Origin: Dichetophora obliterata
Lineage: Eukaryota; Arthropoda; Insecta; Diptera; Sciomyzidae
DNA length: 64,000 nt
Assembly: GCA_963920525.1 (NCBI GenBank)
Contig: OY986439.1
Coordinates: forward strand, 1,495,001-1,559,000
Direction of reading: 5' to 3'
Made by a program: the position numbers and the translations under genes. Position 1 is the stretch's first letter, and every line of letters begins with the position of its first letter. Positions 11,426 to 24,231 of this stretch are shown one piece after another. The notes under the pieces were generated by a model. That model was not told where the DNA came from and did no database searches. It saw nothing but the letters and a program-made list of their open reading frames with translations.

Positions 11426-14400
11426 ATGTAACGCTTAAAACTTATGTGCAACATTTGAAGTCATTAGATTATTTTTTTGTAGAATTTAAAGAGATTGTAC
11501 CGTTTTAAAAAGGCCCTTTGTATGAGAGGTAGGCGTGGTTTTTATCCGATTTGGCTCATTTTCGAACTTGATCTCTATTTTTCAATAAAAAGCTTATATA
11601 TCGTTGCGATAACGGCTGCTATCGTGATCACAGAAAGTCATAGTTTTTAACTTTTAAAAATAGACATGGTCAGTTTTGATTGACAAAATTGAATAAATTA
11701 TCATATTTCTATGAAGCTTGGCAGACCTTATGAAACGTACTGTTTTAAGGAGTATTTAAGAAAATAATTTTCAATTAAATTTAAAAAAAGATCCTCAAAA
11801 TTTTTTTTGGCTTTTCAATTTATTATTTTATTTTACTGATTTCATCAGACTAATTCATCAAATCTACAAAATTATTACAAATATAACAGAATTGTTCGAG
11901 GCGCTGTTAGTATTAACAAAAAAAAAAGAAGTTATTTACCCTTTATTTTATCAAGTTTACCTAAAGTTTTATCAATTTCAGATGTATTTTATTTTGAGTG
12001 CACCACAGCTGATAAAGTTCCCAAAATCAAAACAGAATATTCAATTGTGGCTGGGTTGTAAAACCGCAACACAAAAGATATGAGTACAATTTTAAGAAAT
12101 CTGCAGAGGTTTGGTGGAGCAGCTGTCCCCATTGGCGGAATTAGTAAACTTAATTAAGTTTGTCAGAACATAGGCACACATGCATACAAAATTTGGGCAC
12201 ACACTCACACACATGACATAGAAGATTACTTCAAAACGTTGTTGTACACTCGTTTTACCAACCTCACCCATTTACTGGTGCTAAAAACTACAACGTCTTT
12301 TAAAGACTTTCTACGCTTGTATCTTAAACACGTTAGAACATGTTAAAACTATTTTCAAAATCATGTTGCTCAAGTATCACACATCGTCAGAGTCTTTATT
12401 GTCGTTGTCGTTGTCGTTTTCGCCTACATCGGATTTGGCGACATTTTAATTCAATTTTCGAGTCGCTTTCTTCTTTTCATACATAGAAGCAGCATAAAAA
12501 GATGTTGCCGCACCACATCCGGGATTGTTGCAGCAGTTGCCTTGTTTAGCCGTAGGATTCACTTCGCCTTGCCGATTAAGGAAGCGTACTTTATCTACAA
12601 AATGCATTATTTTTTGGTTGTTTTTTACGAACTATTTATTTGTAGTCTTAACACAATATTTGCTGATAAAGTTTGCATACGAAATGAAATGCTTTTTGTA
12701 GGGTTGCCAACAATGTTGACTACAGTTGTGGGAACTCTTTAATCGCTATAAAATAATCACAGAGCTTGTTGCTGCAATTTACATAAATTATGCGACAACA
12801 GGCAGCAGTTCCCGCACCGGATGCCGCTATTTATCTTAACTTTTGCCAAAAATGTATATGAGTACTCAACAAAGTTCCTATCCGACCAGCTGTAGGTAGA
12901 AGTCAACAAAAACACGTGCCGGCATATCTCAAAGAAGTCAAGCGCAAAGGACACCAGAGGGCAGCGCTATCCAGCTTCCATTTTTACTTTTGGGCCATCA
13001 ACTTATGAGAAACAATACTTCAGCGTTGTCGCTGAAGAAACTTCTTGGACCACCGCAGCTACCAACATCACGATTTGTTGTCACAAACTGGCAAAGTTTA
13101 AAGTGCGCTGAGCTGCAAGAGCGCAGCATAGCTCAGCACTTGCCACTTGATCTGTTCGTCAACAACTTGGCTTCCAAAAGTACTCCCATTGCACTCCACA
13201 TCATCCGATGATGAGGGCAGGGCGGAAGGCGAGTTGGCGTTCGTATATTTTTTCTCCCCCCGCCTTTAGCTAAGCTTAAAGTTCGCACAGCTGGCACTAG
13301 AAACTGGAAGACACACTATCTGTAGATCCGTAAAATAATTTAGCGCTTCGTTGGCTCGACAGAGCAGTAGCAGGCAAGGAACGTATTTGCACAAATTAAA
13401 AGCAAACTTTATCTCTGCCAAAATGTGTATTAATTTAGGTAAAAGTATAACAGTTTCGCTCCTTGACGGGTCCTTGCTTTGCTTGTGTCTTTGTCACATG
13501 GCCTGTTTAGTTCCGCTGTTGTTTTTGCTGCTGCTTTCCATTGGCCAAATATTTACTGATGATGCCAGGCAGCATTACTAGCGTAGGCGGCAGCGTGGAG
13601 CCGAACAGGTGTACTAACACTAGCACTGGCCTAGATGTTCACACGAACAATGAAAGTTTTCCTCTGGTTGCGAGTGATTCTAAGATACCGAGTTGTTGCT
13701 TGCTTTGCTTGCAACAAACTAAAGTCTGCCGTAAGAAGCTTAAATTAATGCCAAATAGATAAAAGTAAATTATAATAATTTAGCCAAAAATGTTACTTAC
13801 AAGGGAATGTGGAAGAATGTGTCGTCGATGGGATGCTAGAAGGATGAAGCACCACCTTCGAATACGGTTGGATTTTGCATAAATTGTTTTTAAATTACAC
13901 AAAGAGCGGGGACATTTCGTAGAAGTTTCTGAATTAATGTTACAGCAATGCAAAGATTTTTGTTATGTGTGTGATGAGAGCACGAAATGAGTTTTTGTTT
14001 TCATAAATGTACTAGCATTTCCCGATAGACGTTGTCCTGCCACAGACCGCCTTACTGCTACATACGAATTTTCACGCTATTCGGAAAAAAGTTTTATGTA
14101 TTCATCATTCTTAGTATAGTTGCCAAAAGCAACCATATGAACTGAATTACCAAATATACCAAATTATACCTGTTGGTATACGAACAAAACAGACTGAAAT
14201 GTAGCATTTTATTTGATTTGAGTGCGGTAAAAGGGGGTGTGGCAAATTGTTATTTTTCCTTAACCATCTCGTTCCTGAAACAAATTGACTGCCAAAATTG
14301 CTGGTCTATCTAAAGAATTATCTGAAGATGAACATGAGATAAATTTGGGTTTTCCATTAATTATTAAAAGCTTTATTAAAATGCCTATATTTTATTAATC

Positions 14401-14590
14401 TGTGAAAAAAGATTTGCAAAAATTCCACAATAAATCATTTTTTATATATGGCATCTTTCGTTTCATACAGAGTTGCTAGGGAGTAAAATATTGATTATGT
14501 TTACAACACTGTCGGTGGTCATTCTGTCAACTGTAGAAACCTGGCGCGTGTAAGCTTCTTTAGAAAGTAAGTTAGAGAAATGTAAGTTTT
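11426..14590. other. Non-coding stretch, partly higher in GC
   Basis: No gene is recognised. Between about 12350 and 13800 the base composition is more even and transposon-like features are absent, which fits unique host sequence such as intron or regulatory DNA. Short open frames at 12990-13211 and 13351-13762 have no domain, Kozak context or splice structure that I can defend. Confidence 0.4.
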
Positions 14591-15990
14591 TATATAGACA
14601 TAATATATCAATTAACCCACTCCGTGTCATCCACCATTTCTGTCTTTCAACATGGTTTTCTGAAGGGTAAGTCCACTACAACAAACCTCTTAGAGTTTAC
14701 TACGCGTGTTATAAATGGTTTTACTTTGGGACTGCAGACTGATGTTATTTATACGGACTTTAGCAAAGCTTTCGACAGTGTTAATCATAATCTTCTTTTG
14801 AAAAAACTCCACCTTATTGGGTTTCCTGTCACATTATTATATTGGATAAATTCGTATTTATCTAGACGTTCTCAAAAGGTTTTATATAAGAATTCTCTTT
14901 CAAAAAGTATTTCGGTCACTTCTGGCGTTCCTCAGGACAGTCATCTTGGACCGGTTTTGTTTTTACTATTCATTAATGATCTCCCTTCGGTAATAAAACA
15001 CTGTAACGTCTTAATGTACACTGACGACGTGAAACTTTTTCTTTGTTACAAATCACCCCAAGAACGACATATTTTGCAATCTGATTTGTTATCTGATCTG
15101 ACTTGTTGACTGGTATAGCTTAAATATATTAAATCTCAACTTAAAAAAATGTTAGCAAATGACATTCTCACGAAGATCTGCTAATAACATAAATTACACT
15201 ATAAATAACACTAACTTAGAAATAGTTTCCAGTTTTCTCGATCTTGCTGTTATTATGGATTCAAAACTTCGCTTCAATCTTTACGTTAATATGGTGATAA
15301 ATAAGGCAAGAGAAGTCCTTGGTTCCATTAAAAGATGGGCTAAAGAATTCAGTGATCCCTTTACTACTAAACCTCTCTCGTAAGGCCAATTCTTGAATAT
15401 GCATCAGTTGTATGGAACCCACAATATAATGTCTACATCGACGCCATAGAATCCGTTCAAAAACAGTTTTTACTTTTTGCTTTACGTCATAGTCGTTGGA
15501 ACCCCAATATTATGCTTCCATCGAATGAAATACGCCTTAAAATTATTTTACTACCTTCCCTAAGAAGCAGAAGAATGATGCTTAATGTCATGTTTCTGTA
15601 TAAATTACTTCGTGGCGAGATTAATTCGGAATATCTCATCTCAGCTCTAAATTTTAACATCCCAAGGAGAGGAACTAGACATTTTCTGTTTTTCAAGTTG
15701 AGTCAGTGCAGTTCTAATAACGCTCTTCATGAACCTCTACGATGTATGTGCAGTGATTTCAATGATAACTTCAACATGATTAATTTTTCTGATTCGGTAG
15801 ACGTGTTAAAACGGAAAAATATATTACATTTAAATAATTAAATCAATTTAACTTCATCCTATTATACCTAGCGCAGTTTTATAACAATGTAATATTGGTA
15901 ATTGAGATTGTTCTGTTTCTCTTTTTTGTGTCGATATTATTTTTTATAAAGTAAGCACCATCAAATATAAATCGTTTTTAAAACTTACTT
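14591..15990 (+). pseudogene. LINE fragment with reverse transcriptase, jockey-like
   Basis: A 161-codon frame (14624-15109) carries successive reverse transcriptase blocks. These are FQHGFLKGKST, the catalytic-Asp block YTDFSKAFDSVNH, then GVPQDSHLGPVLFLLFINDLP-like text, and the YxDD box in the changed form MYTDDVKLF. A stop at 15107 interrupts the domain; the rest continues in shifted frames (WYSLNILNLNLKKC, then FSRRSANN, then 15159-15383). The last block is in 15512-15841, which ends naturally at KNILHLNN. Upstream coding parts (endonuclease and ORF1) are absent, so it is 5' truncated. About 150 bases of AT-rich sequence after 15841 are taken as the 3' untranslated tail. Intact relatives copy their RNA into nicked DNA; this copy is broken. 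Jockey versus CR1 clade is uncertain. Confidence 0.85.
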
Positions 15991-16929
15991 TTTAATTATT
16001 CAATATTTTAATTTTTAATCGAATTGGGATTTACGTGCTCACGTGGTTTCCTGATTTGAAATTAGACTGAACTCACACTATCACCTGGATTGGTGTGTCA
16101 GAGTATATCTCTTTTCCACACAAGTTTATGCCTGCGTTGGCCCAAATGCATATCCAACTAATTGGGATTTTGATTTGGCGGATATGAGATTTATCTCATT
16201 TCCACGTAGGTCCTTGGGTTGGACAATGGCCGCAAACCAGTTAAAATGAGTTTAGTGTTTTGGATTGTTTTTCGGGTACCTTAAATTGATAATTACTATT
16301 ATTTAATTCGATGTTGCTTATTTATATAGAATCAAGTATATTTAAATAAGCGTTTTATATATATTCAATTCTTAAATTCCGCTGAAAAGCCAATTAATGT
16401 GCTAAGTGGAAAATCATAATTGCCAATAGGGGGTATGTTTTAGTACGTAGGTGCATTTTGTCTGTCCCGGCTGATTCGGGTAGATTCTAGAATGTAAATC
16501 GTGCATGCGTATAGGACGGGTATTCGTATCTTTGAAAGATTTCATACCTCCGGGCGAATATAACAAAAAAAAAAAAAATAAAGCAATGAAATAGAAATGA
16601 AATGAAATAGAAATAAACATACCATGGGTTTTTTGTATCTTTTTTTTAATTTTTGCATTATTACATTATATAAAAGGTTGTTTTCCTAACCTGAAAAACG
16701 TATTTGTAAATTCAATTTTTCCTAAAAGTAATAATGAACAAGTGGTGTACTATTTAAACTTCTTTTAATAGTTAAGGCGATCATATTATATGTTCTATAT
16801 TGTTTTAAAATGTGTCCCAGTAGTCACAGTGAACAGCTTGATTCTATTTAAATGACGTTGCGTACATCTTAATTTATTTTTGTGACCCATAATGAAATAG
16901 TTAATGCTTCTTTATGCCTAACTTGAGTG
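15991..16929. other. Non-coding stretch, possible poly(A) retroposed piece
   Basis: No gene. A segment of about 150 bases ends at 16564 in a run of A followed by a pentanucleotide-like AAATG/AAATAG tail (16565-16620), which could be the tail of a retroposed sequence. The segment at 16020-16280 has paired phrases such as ACGTGCTCACGTGG but no clear family. Confidence 0.35.
16813..16829 (+). repeat. Copy of motif TGTCCCAGTAGTCACA
   Basis: First of four occurrences of this motif. The others are at 20895-20910, 21088-21102 and 21268-21283, the last two with one or two changes. A 16-base match recurring this often in the same orientation is unlikely by chance. It may mark one repeat family or one interrupted element. 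Confidence 0.75.
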
Positions 16930-16959
16930 TTAAATGGTTATAAAAGCCCACATTTACAG

Positions 16960-17282
16960 AGACATCACTATTTTAAATCCCAAGGAGATAAATGTATTAA
17001 TCATGCCCTTTGACTGTTACCCAGGAGTCCTGGCTTCGAATCCTACCCGGATCATGCTTCTGCGCTTTAACCTTCCTTTCCTTGCTTCTAACCAAAAGAA
17101 CTGTAAATCAAATTAATTTACGAAAAGAAAAAGTGTAGTTGGTAGTTGTAGGAAAGTTAGTAGAGAGGATTGCTTAGTTACTTGATTTGACTGAAGCAAA
17201 CTGCCTCAGATTCAATATCAAATTGTAACACTGCTTGCTCCCACACTATGAACATTCTACACAAAAAGTTTCACTCTATGAG
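16960..17282 (+). mobile_element. tRNA-derived SINE, family 1, plus strand
   Basis: This copy matches the minus-strand SINE at 11119-11425 through most of its body. The B-box region reads GGCTTCGAATCC at 17031. The A-box side has decayed. Shared later phrases include ACTTGATTTGACTGAAGC and ACACAAAAAGTTTCACT. It is more diverged at the tRNA end than the other copy, so its promoter is probably dead. Confidence 0.75.
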
Positions 17283-18216
17283 TTTCTATCCATCCTTTAA
17301 GGGGTAGTCAAATACATGAAAAAATGAGAATTTTCAATAAATTTTTTTGGCAGTTAATCATTTCATTTTATAAAAGTAATAGTATGACGTCATTGCATAA
17401 TGTTTTGACTTGACTTCACGAAAATTAAAAAAAAAGAAATAATAATTTTAAAAGTTATGGCTGTTTGTGTTAACCCAGTTCCAACAGAAGTTCCTTGCGG
17501 TGACCATCACAAATTCTTGGAAATTCATCTAAAATCAATCGGACAAAAAAAATTAGTTTTATTAATAGATAATCTCGTGCCTGATCGAAGCTTTTAAAAA
17601 AGGCATAGTTTCGATAGTATAGACGTAGAATTCCTTTTTATACAAGAATAGAGAAAAATGCTGATTTTTTCATATTTTTTTTAAAAACTATTTTGAAGCA
17701 TTTCATCTTCTAAATAAAAATTATTCAAAAGCAAATTTGTTGTTGTTGCCTTTTTCAAACTTACTTGATTTAAAAAGTCCACAATTAAATTCATGTAAAA
17801 ATTTGTTTTGTTATAAAAAGTTTTCGTTTAATATTTTTGGTTATGTTTAATAAATAGAAACAAATGAAATATTTTAATTATTTATTTTTCCTGCAGTAAA
17901 AAGCATATACATATATACATGTTTTAAAAGTAATTTAAAATTACAATTTTAGTTAAGAAAATATATTTTTAGTATGGAAAAAATATAATGCATAACAGAA
18001 ATAATTCGAATTTGTTATGGTATTTCCAAAATAAATAGATTTTCAAAGAACAACGCATTCTTAGTAACGCATGCGCAAACCTGCGTACTTAGTAATAATA
18101 CATACTGGCTCTGTAGCCTCATGCATCTGTATTCTCTATTGTATTTATCTTTTAAGAGAAAATAAGCAAAACCAATAACAAACTAAATGTATATTTATGT
18201 ATGTACATTTTATATA
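17283..18216. other. Non-coding AT-rich stretch
   Basis: No gene. At 17738-17800 there is a partial match (TTGTTGTTGTTGCC, then ACTTACTTGAT) to one end of the 340-base repeat found at 35564-35905 and 43896-44242. The rest shows no structure. Confidence 0.45.
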
Positions 18217-18218
18217 TA

Positions 18219-19078
18219 CAGTGATGTGCAGAGAAATGGGGACACTTGTATTTTTATATTTAAAGCTACATGAATTATATACAAGGTGCCCCAGATATAG
18301 CATTAGTTCCCTCGGGTGTTGATTCTCCTTGATAAGGCGAGTAAGAAAATACAAGGATGATGGTGACCCCCCTTCAGGAGCTAGAGAAGAAAAACTTTAA
18401 ATAGGTGTCACTACATTTTACTCCATATTTAATGCAAGTCTTAACCGATCTCCAAAGTCAATAGAATCTTGAAAAAGAGACTGCATGACCTTCAAACCAA
18501 TGATACAAAAGCCGTTTTCTAATCGTACCACACTAAAAGCTAACTGTTTTACGTGTGGTAGTTTAAAATAAAAAAGTAGTTATGTTTGCATTGAGTACTA
18601 AAGTACTATGACAAGATCAAAAACCAAGTCAGTAGAAAGCTTTATCATAAAAAGAAATTACATCACAAAAATTATCAAAACATGTATTTAAAATGCGAGA
18701 TATTTATTACCAAAGTTTAATTCAAAACTATTTTTTAATTTAGTTGCTCATAACTTTCTTAATTGTAACTTAATGCAAAACGTTTAATAAAAATCTTAAT
18801 GTCAATTTGATTTTCTTCTCAAGAAGTTGAAAACTTTGGAAATCGGCTGAGAGATACATTAAATATGGAGTAAAATGTGATAACACCTATTTTTAAGTTT
18901 TTCCTATCTAGCTTCCAGAAGGGGGTGGGGTCACCCTCAGTCTTGCATTTCCTTACTCGCCTTATCAAGGAAAATCACTACCCGAGGGAATCAATGCTAT
19001 ATCTGGGGCAGCTTGTATATAATTCATGCAGCTTTGAATATAAAAATACAGGTGTCCCTATTTCTTTGCACACCACTG
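18219..19078. mobile_element. Long-TIR element with Tc1/mariner-like ends
   Basis: The ends are CAGTGATGTGCAGAGAAATG on the left and, in reverse complement, CAGTGGTGTGCAAAGAAATA on the right, with TA directly outside both. Inverted arms run about 240 bases (18219-18459 and 18833-19078) with scattered mismatches, so the DNA can fold into one long hairpin with a 370-base loop. The loop has no recognisable transposase. TA flanks and CAGTG ends fit a non-autonomous Tc1/mariner derivative. Confidence 0.85.
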
Positions 19079-19689
19079 TATATTAATAAAAACAACCAAA
19101 ACAAAAGCAGCAACAACAAACGACACGATTGCGAACCAATTGAACAACAACAACAACAGCATAAGCCGCTACTGAAGATGCTACTCAAGTAGCTTGTGTT
19201 TTTCTCATACGAATATATGAATTTTTTTTTCGTCTTATATTTTGCTGTTTTGTGACTTTATTAAATAAGTGGCAAAATCCAAAATTAAATATTCGTTTTA
19301 TTCGTACTCTAGCCGATATTTTGGCATATATTTGTTCTTTGTACGATGAATATAAAAGGTTGTAGGTATACCCCCAAGTGTCAACTAAACTTCCTGAATG
19401 TGTTTGAAATTGTGAATTTGTGAAAATGACCCCCATACAAACCACATTGTAAGACGTAAAAAAATAACAAAATGGCGGCCTCAGAAAATTTTCTTCCAGA
19501 TTTTCGGAAAAAAGCCCACAGTTAATTGCTAATCTAAATTTAAAAAAGTTATTCGATCATGCACTAGATTGTTTTATTTTCCAAAAGCTGTATAAATTTC
19601 ATTGAAATCTACTGAGCGGTTTTCGAGTTACAGTGGTCACCAGTTCAAAATACATAGTTTTGAGAAAAACGCATTTAAAGTGCTACTCT

Positions 19690-20050
19690 CGATTTATGTA
19701 GAGTAATACGAATTATTAAATTACTTACATCAATTCATCTATTCCTGGGCCATATAATAGTTCTTCAGCCGTGGTAAAAGCTTCCAAAATATTGATTTGC
19801 TGTTGTCTCCGTAGCACTCTAGCTTCTCGAGTGTTATCGTTAGCGCGCTTATCTGCCACTTTCACAAGTGCAGCATCCGTTTTTTCGGCACACCGATGAG
19901 AATTAGGCCCACAATTGAGTCATTATGAACACTTTCATCATGTTGTTTTCGGATTGAATACAGTTTTTCTTTTCACTGAACGCGACTTACGAATATTTTG
20001 AGAACTCCGAAGTTCTCTTGAAACTTTTCTGGAATCACGTCCCATGGAAA
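19690..20050 (-). pseudogene. Mutator-like transposase C-terminal remnant
   Basis: Minus-strand translation from about 20047 downwards begins MGRDSRKVSRELRSSQ and continues through RKSRSVKRKT. After stops it reads DAALVKVADKRANDNTREAR, then LRRQQQINILEAF and ELLYGPGIDELM. The last part resembles the C-terminal tail of the Mutator-like transposase domain proteins of insects: an ARG/Lys-rich helix, then a YGPGI block near the stop. At least two stops interrupt it. The neighbouring plus-strand positions 19440-19690 would be the 3' untranslated part. It belongs with the remnant at 3541-4640 but is in the opposite orientation and from a different part of the protein. Confidence 0.55.
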
Positions 20051-22594
20051 ATTACTTGAAAAATAATTTTTTTTTTTAATAATACACACAACTACCGATT
20101 GCTCAGTGTAAATGCCACAGACATACTGGCGACAAACAAATAATGAACCAGTTGCTTGCAGCTAGCAGCAGCTGCTCTTAAGCGTTCTGGAGTGCCGAGG
20201 GCCCTTTGTTAATTGTCTGCCAAAAGTATTTGTCGGATTCACTTCAAATTTTCAGAGAATATTTTAATAATATTATTCTTTAAGACAATGTAAAAAAATA
20301 AATTTTGATGTGTTAAAAATTCTGACTACCCCTAACCCCTTAACAAACCATCACAGATCTTCCGAGTCCACACAATGCTTATACTTTTATAGGGCACATC
20401 TCCTGAGTGTTGGTTCAACCTAAAAAAAAAAACAATCGCAACATCTTATAAATTCGAAAATCTTTTATGGATACGAGAGGGAAATTTAAACTACTCTGAT
20501 TTATACTCAAGAGACAGCGAACAGGAATTGAATGTTTAACATAAACATATGGTTGGGACAAGTATAAGCGCAAAAGCCAATTCAGGCACTGCAAGTTACG
20601 AGTTCGGGCAATGAAGGAGAGTTTTTCGCCACATGGGAGATAGATGTCTCGTCTTATGGCCTATTTTAAAACTGTTGAGAGGTAATATTTTACAAAATTA
20701 ACATAAAAGTCAACATACTCTTTAAATAATAGAGATAAAGGTAATTTTTTTTTCGTAGCTTCTGATTTGATTTTTATGTTTTACAGAAAAATATGCAAAT
20801 AAGTACATTATTTGAGTTTCAAACAATAATAAAACTGATTAAAATAACTTAATATTTTAACATATTTTTACTTGTCCTGCAAGTAACAAAGACATGTCCC
20901 AGTAGTCACAATTCTTAATATTTTATCAACAAAGGTAAGCATACTAATTATCTATAAAAATAGAAGCATATATGTTGTACAACACAAAAAAGCTGACTTG
21001 AATATAAATTTTAATAGTTTTGCTAAAATTCTTTCTTGCTAAAATTCTTTTTTGAGTATTCAAAGTTAGATGAGTGGGATTTTTCAGTGCCCCAGTAGTC
21101 ACGTTCATTCAAATAATATTAACACAAAATATAGAAACTATTAGGCTTTTCTTTTAAAAGAATATAACACAATAGTTATTTTTCTCTGTTTTAAAATATA
21201 TTTCACTGTTTTATAAGCTATAATGACATCGTTATAACTCATAGTTGGTCAAATTCTGGAGTCAAATGTCCCAGTAGTTACAATGGAATGCCCCATAAGC
21301 AAGGTTTTTATTTTTTAAGCTTACAAAAACTGAATGGCTTTACATATGGACAACAAAGAGTAACGGAAAAAATTTTACTGCATGCATACCACCCATAAAA
21401 ATTTACTATTGGCCTACGCTCTTTCTAGTGGTTAATAAAAACATCATGTTTACTAATTCGTAAATGCAATTACATTTGTTCGAGCACGCTGATGACACCA
21501 ACTTTACTCAGTAAGTGTTCATTGGAGTAGATATGATGTTTACGACGTACGGAAAAAATTTCCGTTCATGGCAACAACAAACCGAAAACGAAAGAGAACA
21601 CATATATATGTAGAAATGAAAAAAGCGAATAACACGTAACTTTAAAGAAGGTAATTACAATCAGGTAAGTTTTCGTTGCGATTTGAAGAATTGCAAAAGA
21701 TCATGTGCAGATCAATTAATTAAATTGCTATAATTCCTAATTTTTGGTTTCTCGTTTCGGACTCGATTTGAAACGGTCTAATTAGTATCTCCAACTGTCT
21801 GCTTATAAAAAATGTCGAACATCTTGCAGTAATTCCGAACATTTCCGCTTCTTTTCCAATGCTGCTGCCATTGCTTCAACTGATGTTGTCATGTTCGGCT
21901 GCTGTATGTGTGATTTATTCAACCAAAGTAAGCACTGAAGCATTCCCAGCAATATCAGCAGAATGTGCGGCGTCCACATAGAAGCAACTTCGTGTGATGC
22001 AGCTGCAAAAAGGGGTTTCTTGTTCCGCTGTCTGAGGTTGAGGGTGGAAATGTGTCAACACATCATCAAAATTACCATCATATGGCAAACTAGTGCCTTC
22101 CGCGACGCAGTAAGGCCATCAGACAGAGACATGCAGTATCTGTTCAAAGGACTGAAGTTAGATGGCTGACTTTCTTCTGCCACTCCGAGTTTTAATCCGA
22201 CATGGCATTTTAAGTGTTTTCTTTATTATTTTGATTAAAATTAAAATCCGATTTAAATTTGCTCCATGAAATTTACATTTTCATTTTCATGTGGCTTGAA
22301 TTATTTCTTGTCGTGTTGTGTTTGGGTGTAACGCATACAAGAAGCGGGCGCGTTGTTTTATGAATAGCGCGAGGATTATGTGCTCATTTTTTATTGAAAG
22401 GGCTTGGATGTGTTTTGGGTAGCAATCGAAATAATGAAAAGAAAAAAGTTTCATCTGTGGCATAAGACGATAATTGGTCCAAAGATTATAAATTTCATCT
22501 GCCACTGTGAATCGGAAACATCGTTAATCATGAGCAGATTAGAACAAGCAGTTGTAGTCAGTCTTGGGTTTGATGAGCTTCGGTTGTTCAAGTG
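20051..22594. other. Non-coding stretch with dispersed motif copies
   Basis: No gene is recognised. Three copies of the CCCAGTAGTCAC motif lie between 20895 and 21283, spaced about 190 and 180 bases apart, with AT-rich sequence between. The stretch at 21800-22200 has more even base composition; its 68-codon frame (21963-22169) has no domain I recognise. Confidence 0.4.
20895..21283 (+). repeat. Three spaced copies of TGTCCCAGTAGTCACA
   Basis: Copies start at 20895, 21088 and 21268, and a related AATGCCCCATAAGCA phrase follows the last at 21285. Spacing of roughly 190 and 180 bases suggests a worn tandem array with a conserved core, or subterminal repeats of a transposon. A fourth copy lies at 16813. 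Confidence 0.7.
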
Positions 22595-22597
22595 TTA

Positions 22598-22761
22598 TGC
22601 AAGGAAGAGACGTTACAACCGTTGGTACAACTCAGTTGGTAATCAAGTTGGGCATTTTGCCCACAGACAATCTCATTACAACAACTTGCCAAAAAATCAA
22701 AACGTTTTGCTTTTTCGTGCAACCTGAGTTGTACCAACGGTCGCAACGTCTATTCCTTGTA
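22598..22761. mobile_element. Short MITE, TTA target duplication
   Basis: The 164-base element has inverted arms of about 38 bases with four or five mismatches. The core ACCGTTGGTACAACTCAG (to 22635) pairs with CTGAGTTGTACCAACGGT (from 22724). TTA flanks both ends (22595-22597 and 22762-22764), fitting PIF/Harbinger. The open frames crossing it on both strands are artefacts of the inverted repeat. Confidence 0.85.
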
Positions 22762-23394
22762 TTAGTAAGATCAAAATTATTAAAACGAGAGTTAAAAAAT
22801 GCACTGCACATGTGCCAGCGAAGAGAAAATATGCAATTAATGCACACATTTTGAATATTTTCCATGTGATGTGAATGGTCATCATCAGGGCCCGGAATTT
22901 GGTTGACTTTGCCTTTTTATTGTTTGTCAGTATATCAAATCAAGGATGTAAGATTTACACGTTTTGAGGCTTTCTGATTCCAAATACCTTTATTGCCTTT
23001 TTCAACACATTTTGGCTCTTTTTTGCCATTTGTGCATATTTCAAATTACTTTAATATTTTACCTAAGGTTTTTAATTATTTTTAAAGAATTCATTCATTT
23101 ATATTTTGAAATTTAATAGAGTCTATTTTCCAATTTGTAGCAATAAATAATGTGTTAGAAGGAGATAGCTATTAGGCCATTGCATGAACATGGGAAAATT
23201 TTTTTATTTTATTTTCGTGAAGCACCAAATGTTGTTCCAAATATGAAGGGAATAGTTTTTACAATTTTTTATGTTATTTGGTCGTGTTTTGACCTCCACG
23301 TACACCCTTTTTATAAGCTTTTATTTAACTTGCTTCGTTCGTATGTACGTCCTCAAAACTTGCAAGCCATTTTTCTACAACTTGTTGGTATCCG

Positions 23395-24060
23395 ATAGAG
23401 CTGAAATTTAGCATACATATGTAAGTCCGGTGACAATGCAATATTATGATAAAATTTTTTGCCACACCCCCTTTTAACGCCCACAAATCAATAAAAATGC
23501 TATATCTCTAAAACTACTGGGCCGATTCAGCTGAAAATTTGGAAGTAAATTTTCTTCGAGTAGAGAATAATTAAGGAAAATGTTTTGCCTTTTATGGTGA
23601 GTAGATAGATTCTAGATCAATATTACTAAACACGTACCAAAACCGTAAAACACCCTGTATCTTGAAAGTTTTACAATGTAGGAGGAAACTGAGTACGGAG
23701 TTGGAACGGGTGTTGAAAGTACATATAGGAATGAAAATGGACTTACCGGATCCGAAATTTGTAGACTAGTATTATTTATCCAAACATGTCTGAATATAAG
23801 GGCACTGCTATTATTTAGACCGCAGCTGTATGTATGTTTGTATGTATGCATGTATGTATGTATATCCGTCAAAGTTTGCAAACCATTTTTCGCAATTTTG
23901 GAAAATTGTTAGTATCCGATTAAGCTGAAATTTAACATACATATGAAAGTCCAGTGACAATGCAATATTATAATATAATTTTTTGCCACACCTCTTTTTA
24001 CTGCCCACATTCAGTAAATAGTGAATTCACAATCATTAAAAATGCTATATCTCCATAATT
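23395..24060 (+). repeat. Pieces of a dispersed repeat family (TGGGCCGATT type)
   Basis: Two related blocks begin near 23385 and 23905. Each reads like GGTATCCGATxxAGCTGAAAT, then TTTTTGCCACACC with a C-rich run, then a stretch ending AAAATGCTATATCTC. A TATG microsatellite lies between at 23826-23866. The same phrases recur at 25080-25540 and 49740-50124, where a more complete copy is seen. Not coding. Confidence 0.75.
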
Positions 24061-24231
24061 TTTGAAAATAAAAGATGTTAATAATAAACCTTTAAAACTA
24101 AAAAGTAAAAAATAAATAAAAGTAAAAATTTTTTTTAAAAAATAAGCTTTTCTTTAAAAAAGACGTGAACTAAAAAGAAAAAATAAATTAAAGTGACATT
24201 TGTCATATATATATATTAGGGCGGGTCAAAT

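Noticed and set aside
22404..22885. Overlapping open frames on both strands around 22.4-22.9 kb
   Set aside because: They run through a MITE whose inverted repeat creates mirrored frames; there is no family resemblance.
23826..23866. CRISPR-like or regulatory array
   Set aside because: It is a TATG microsatellite; this is eukaryotic DNA and no repeat-spacer pattern exists anywhere in the window.
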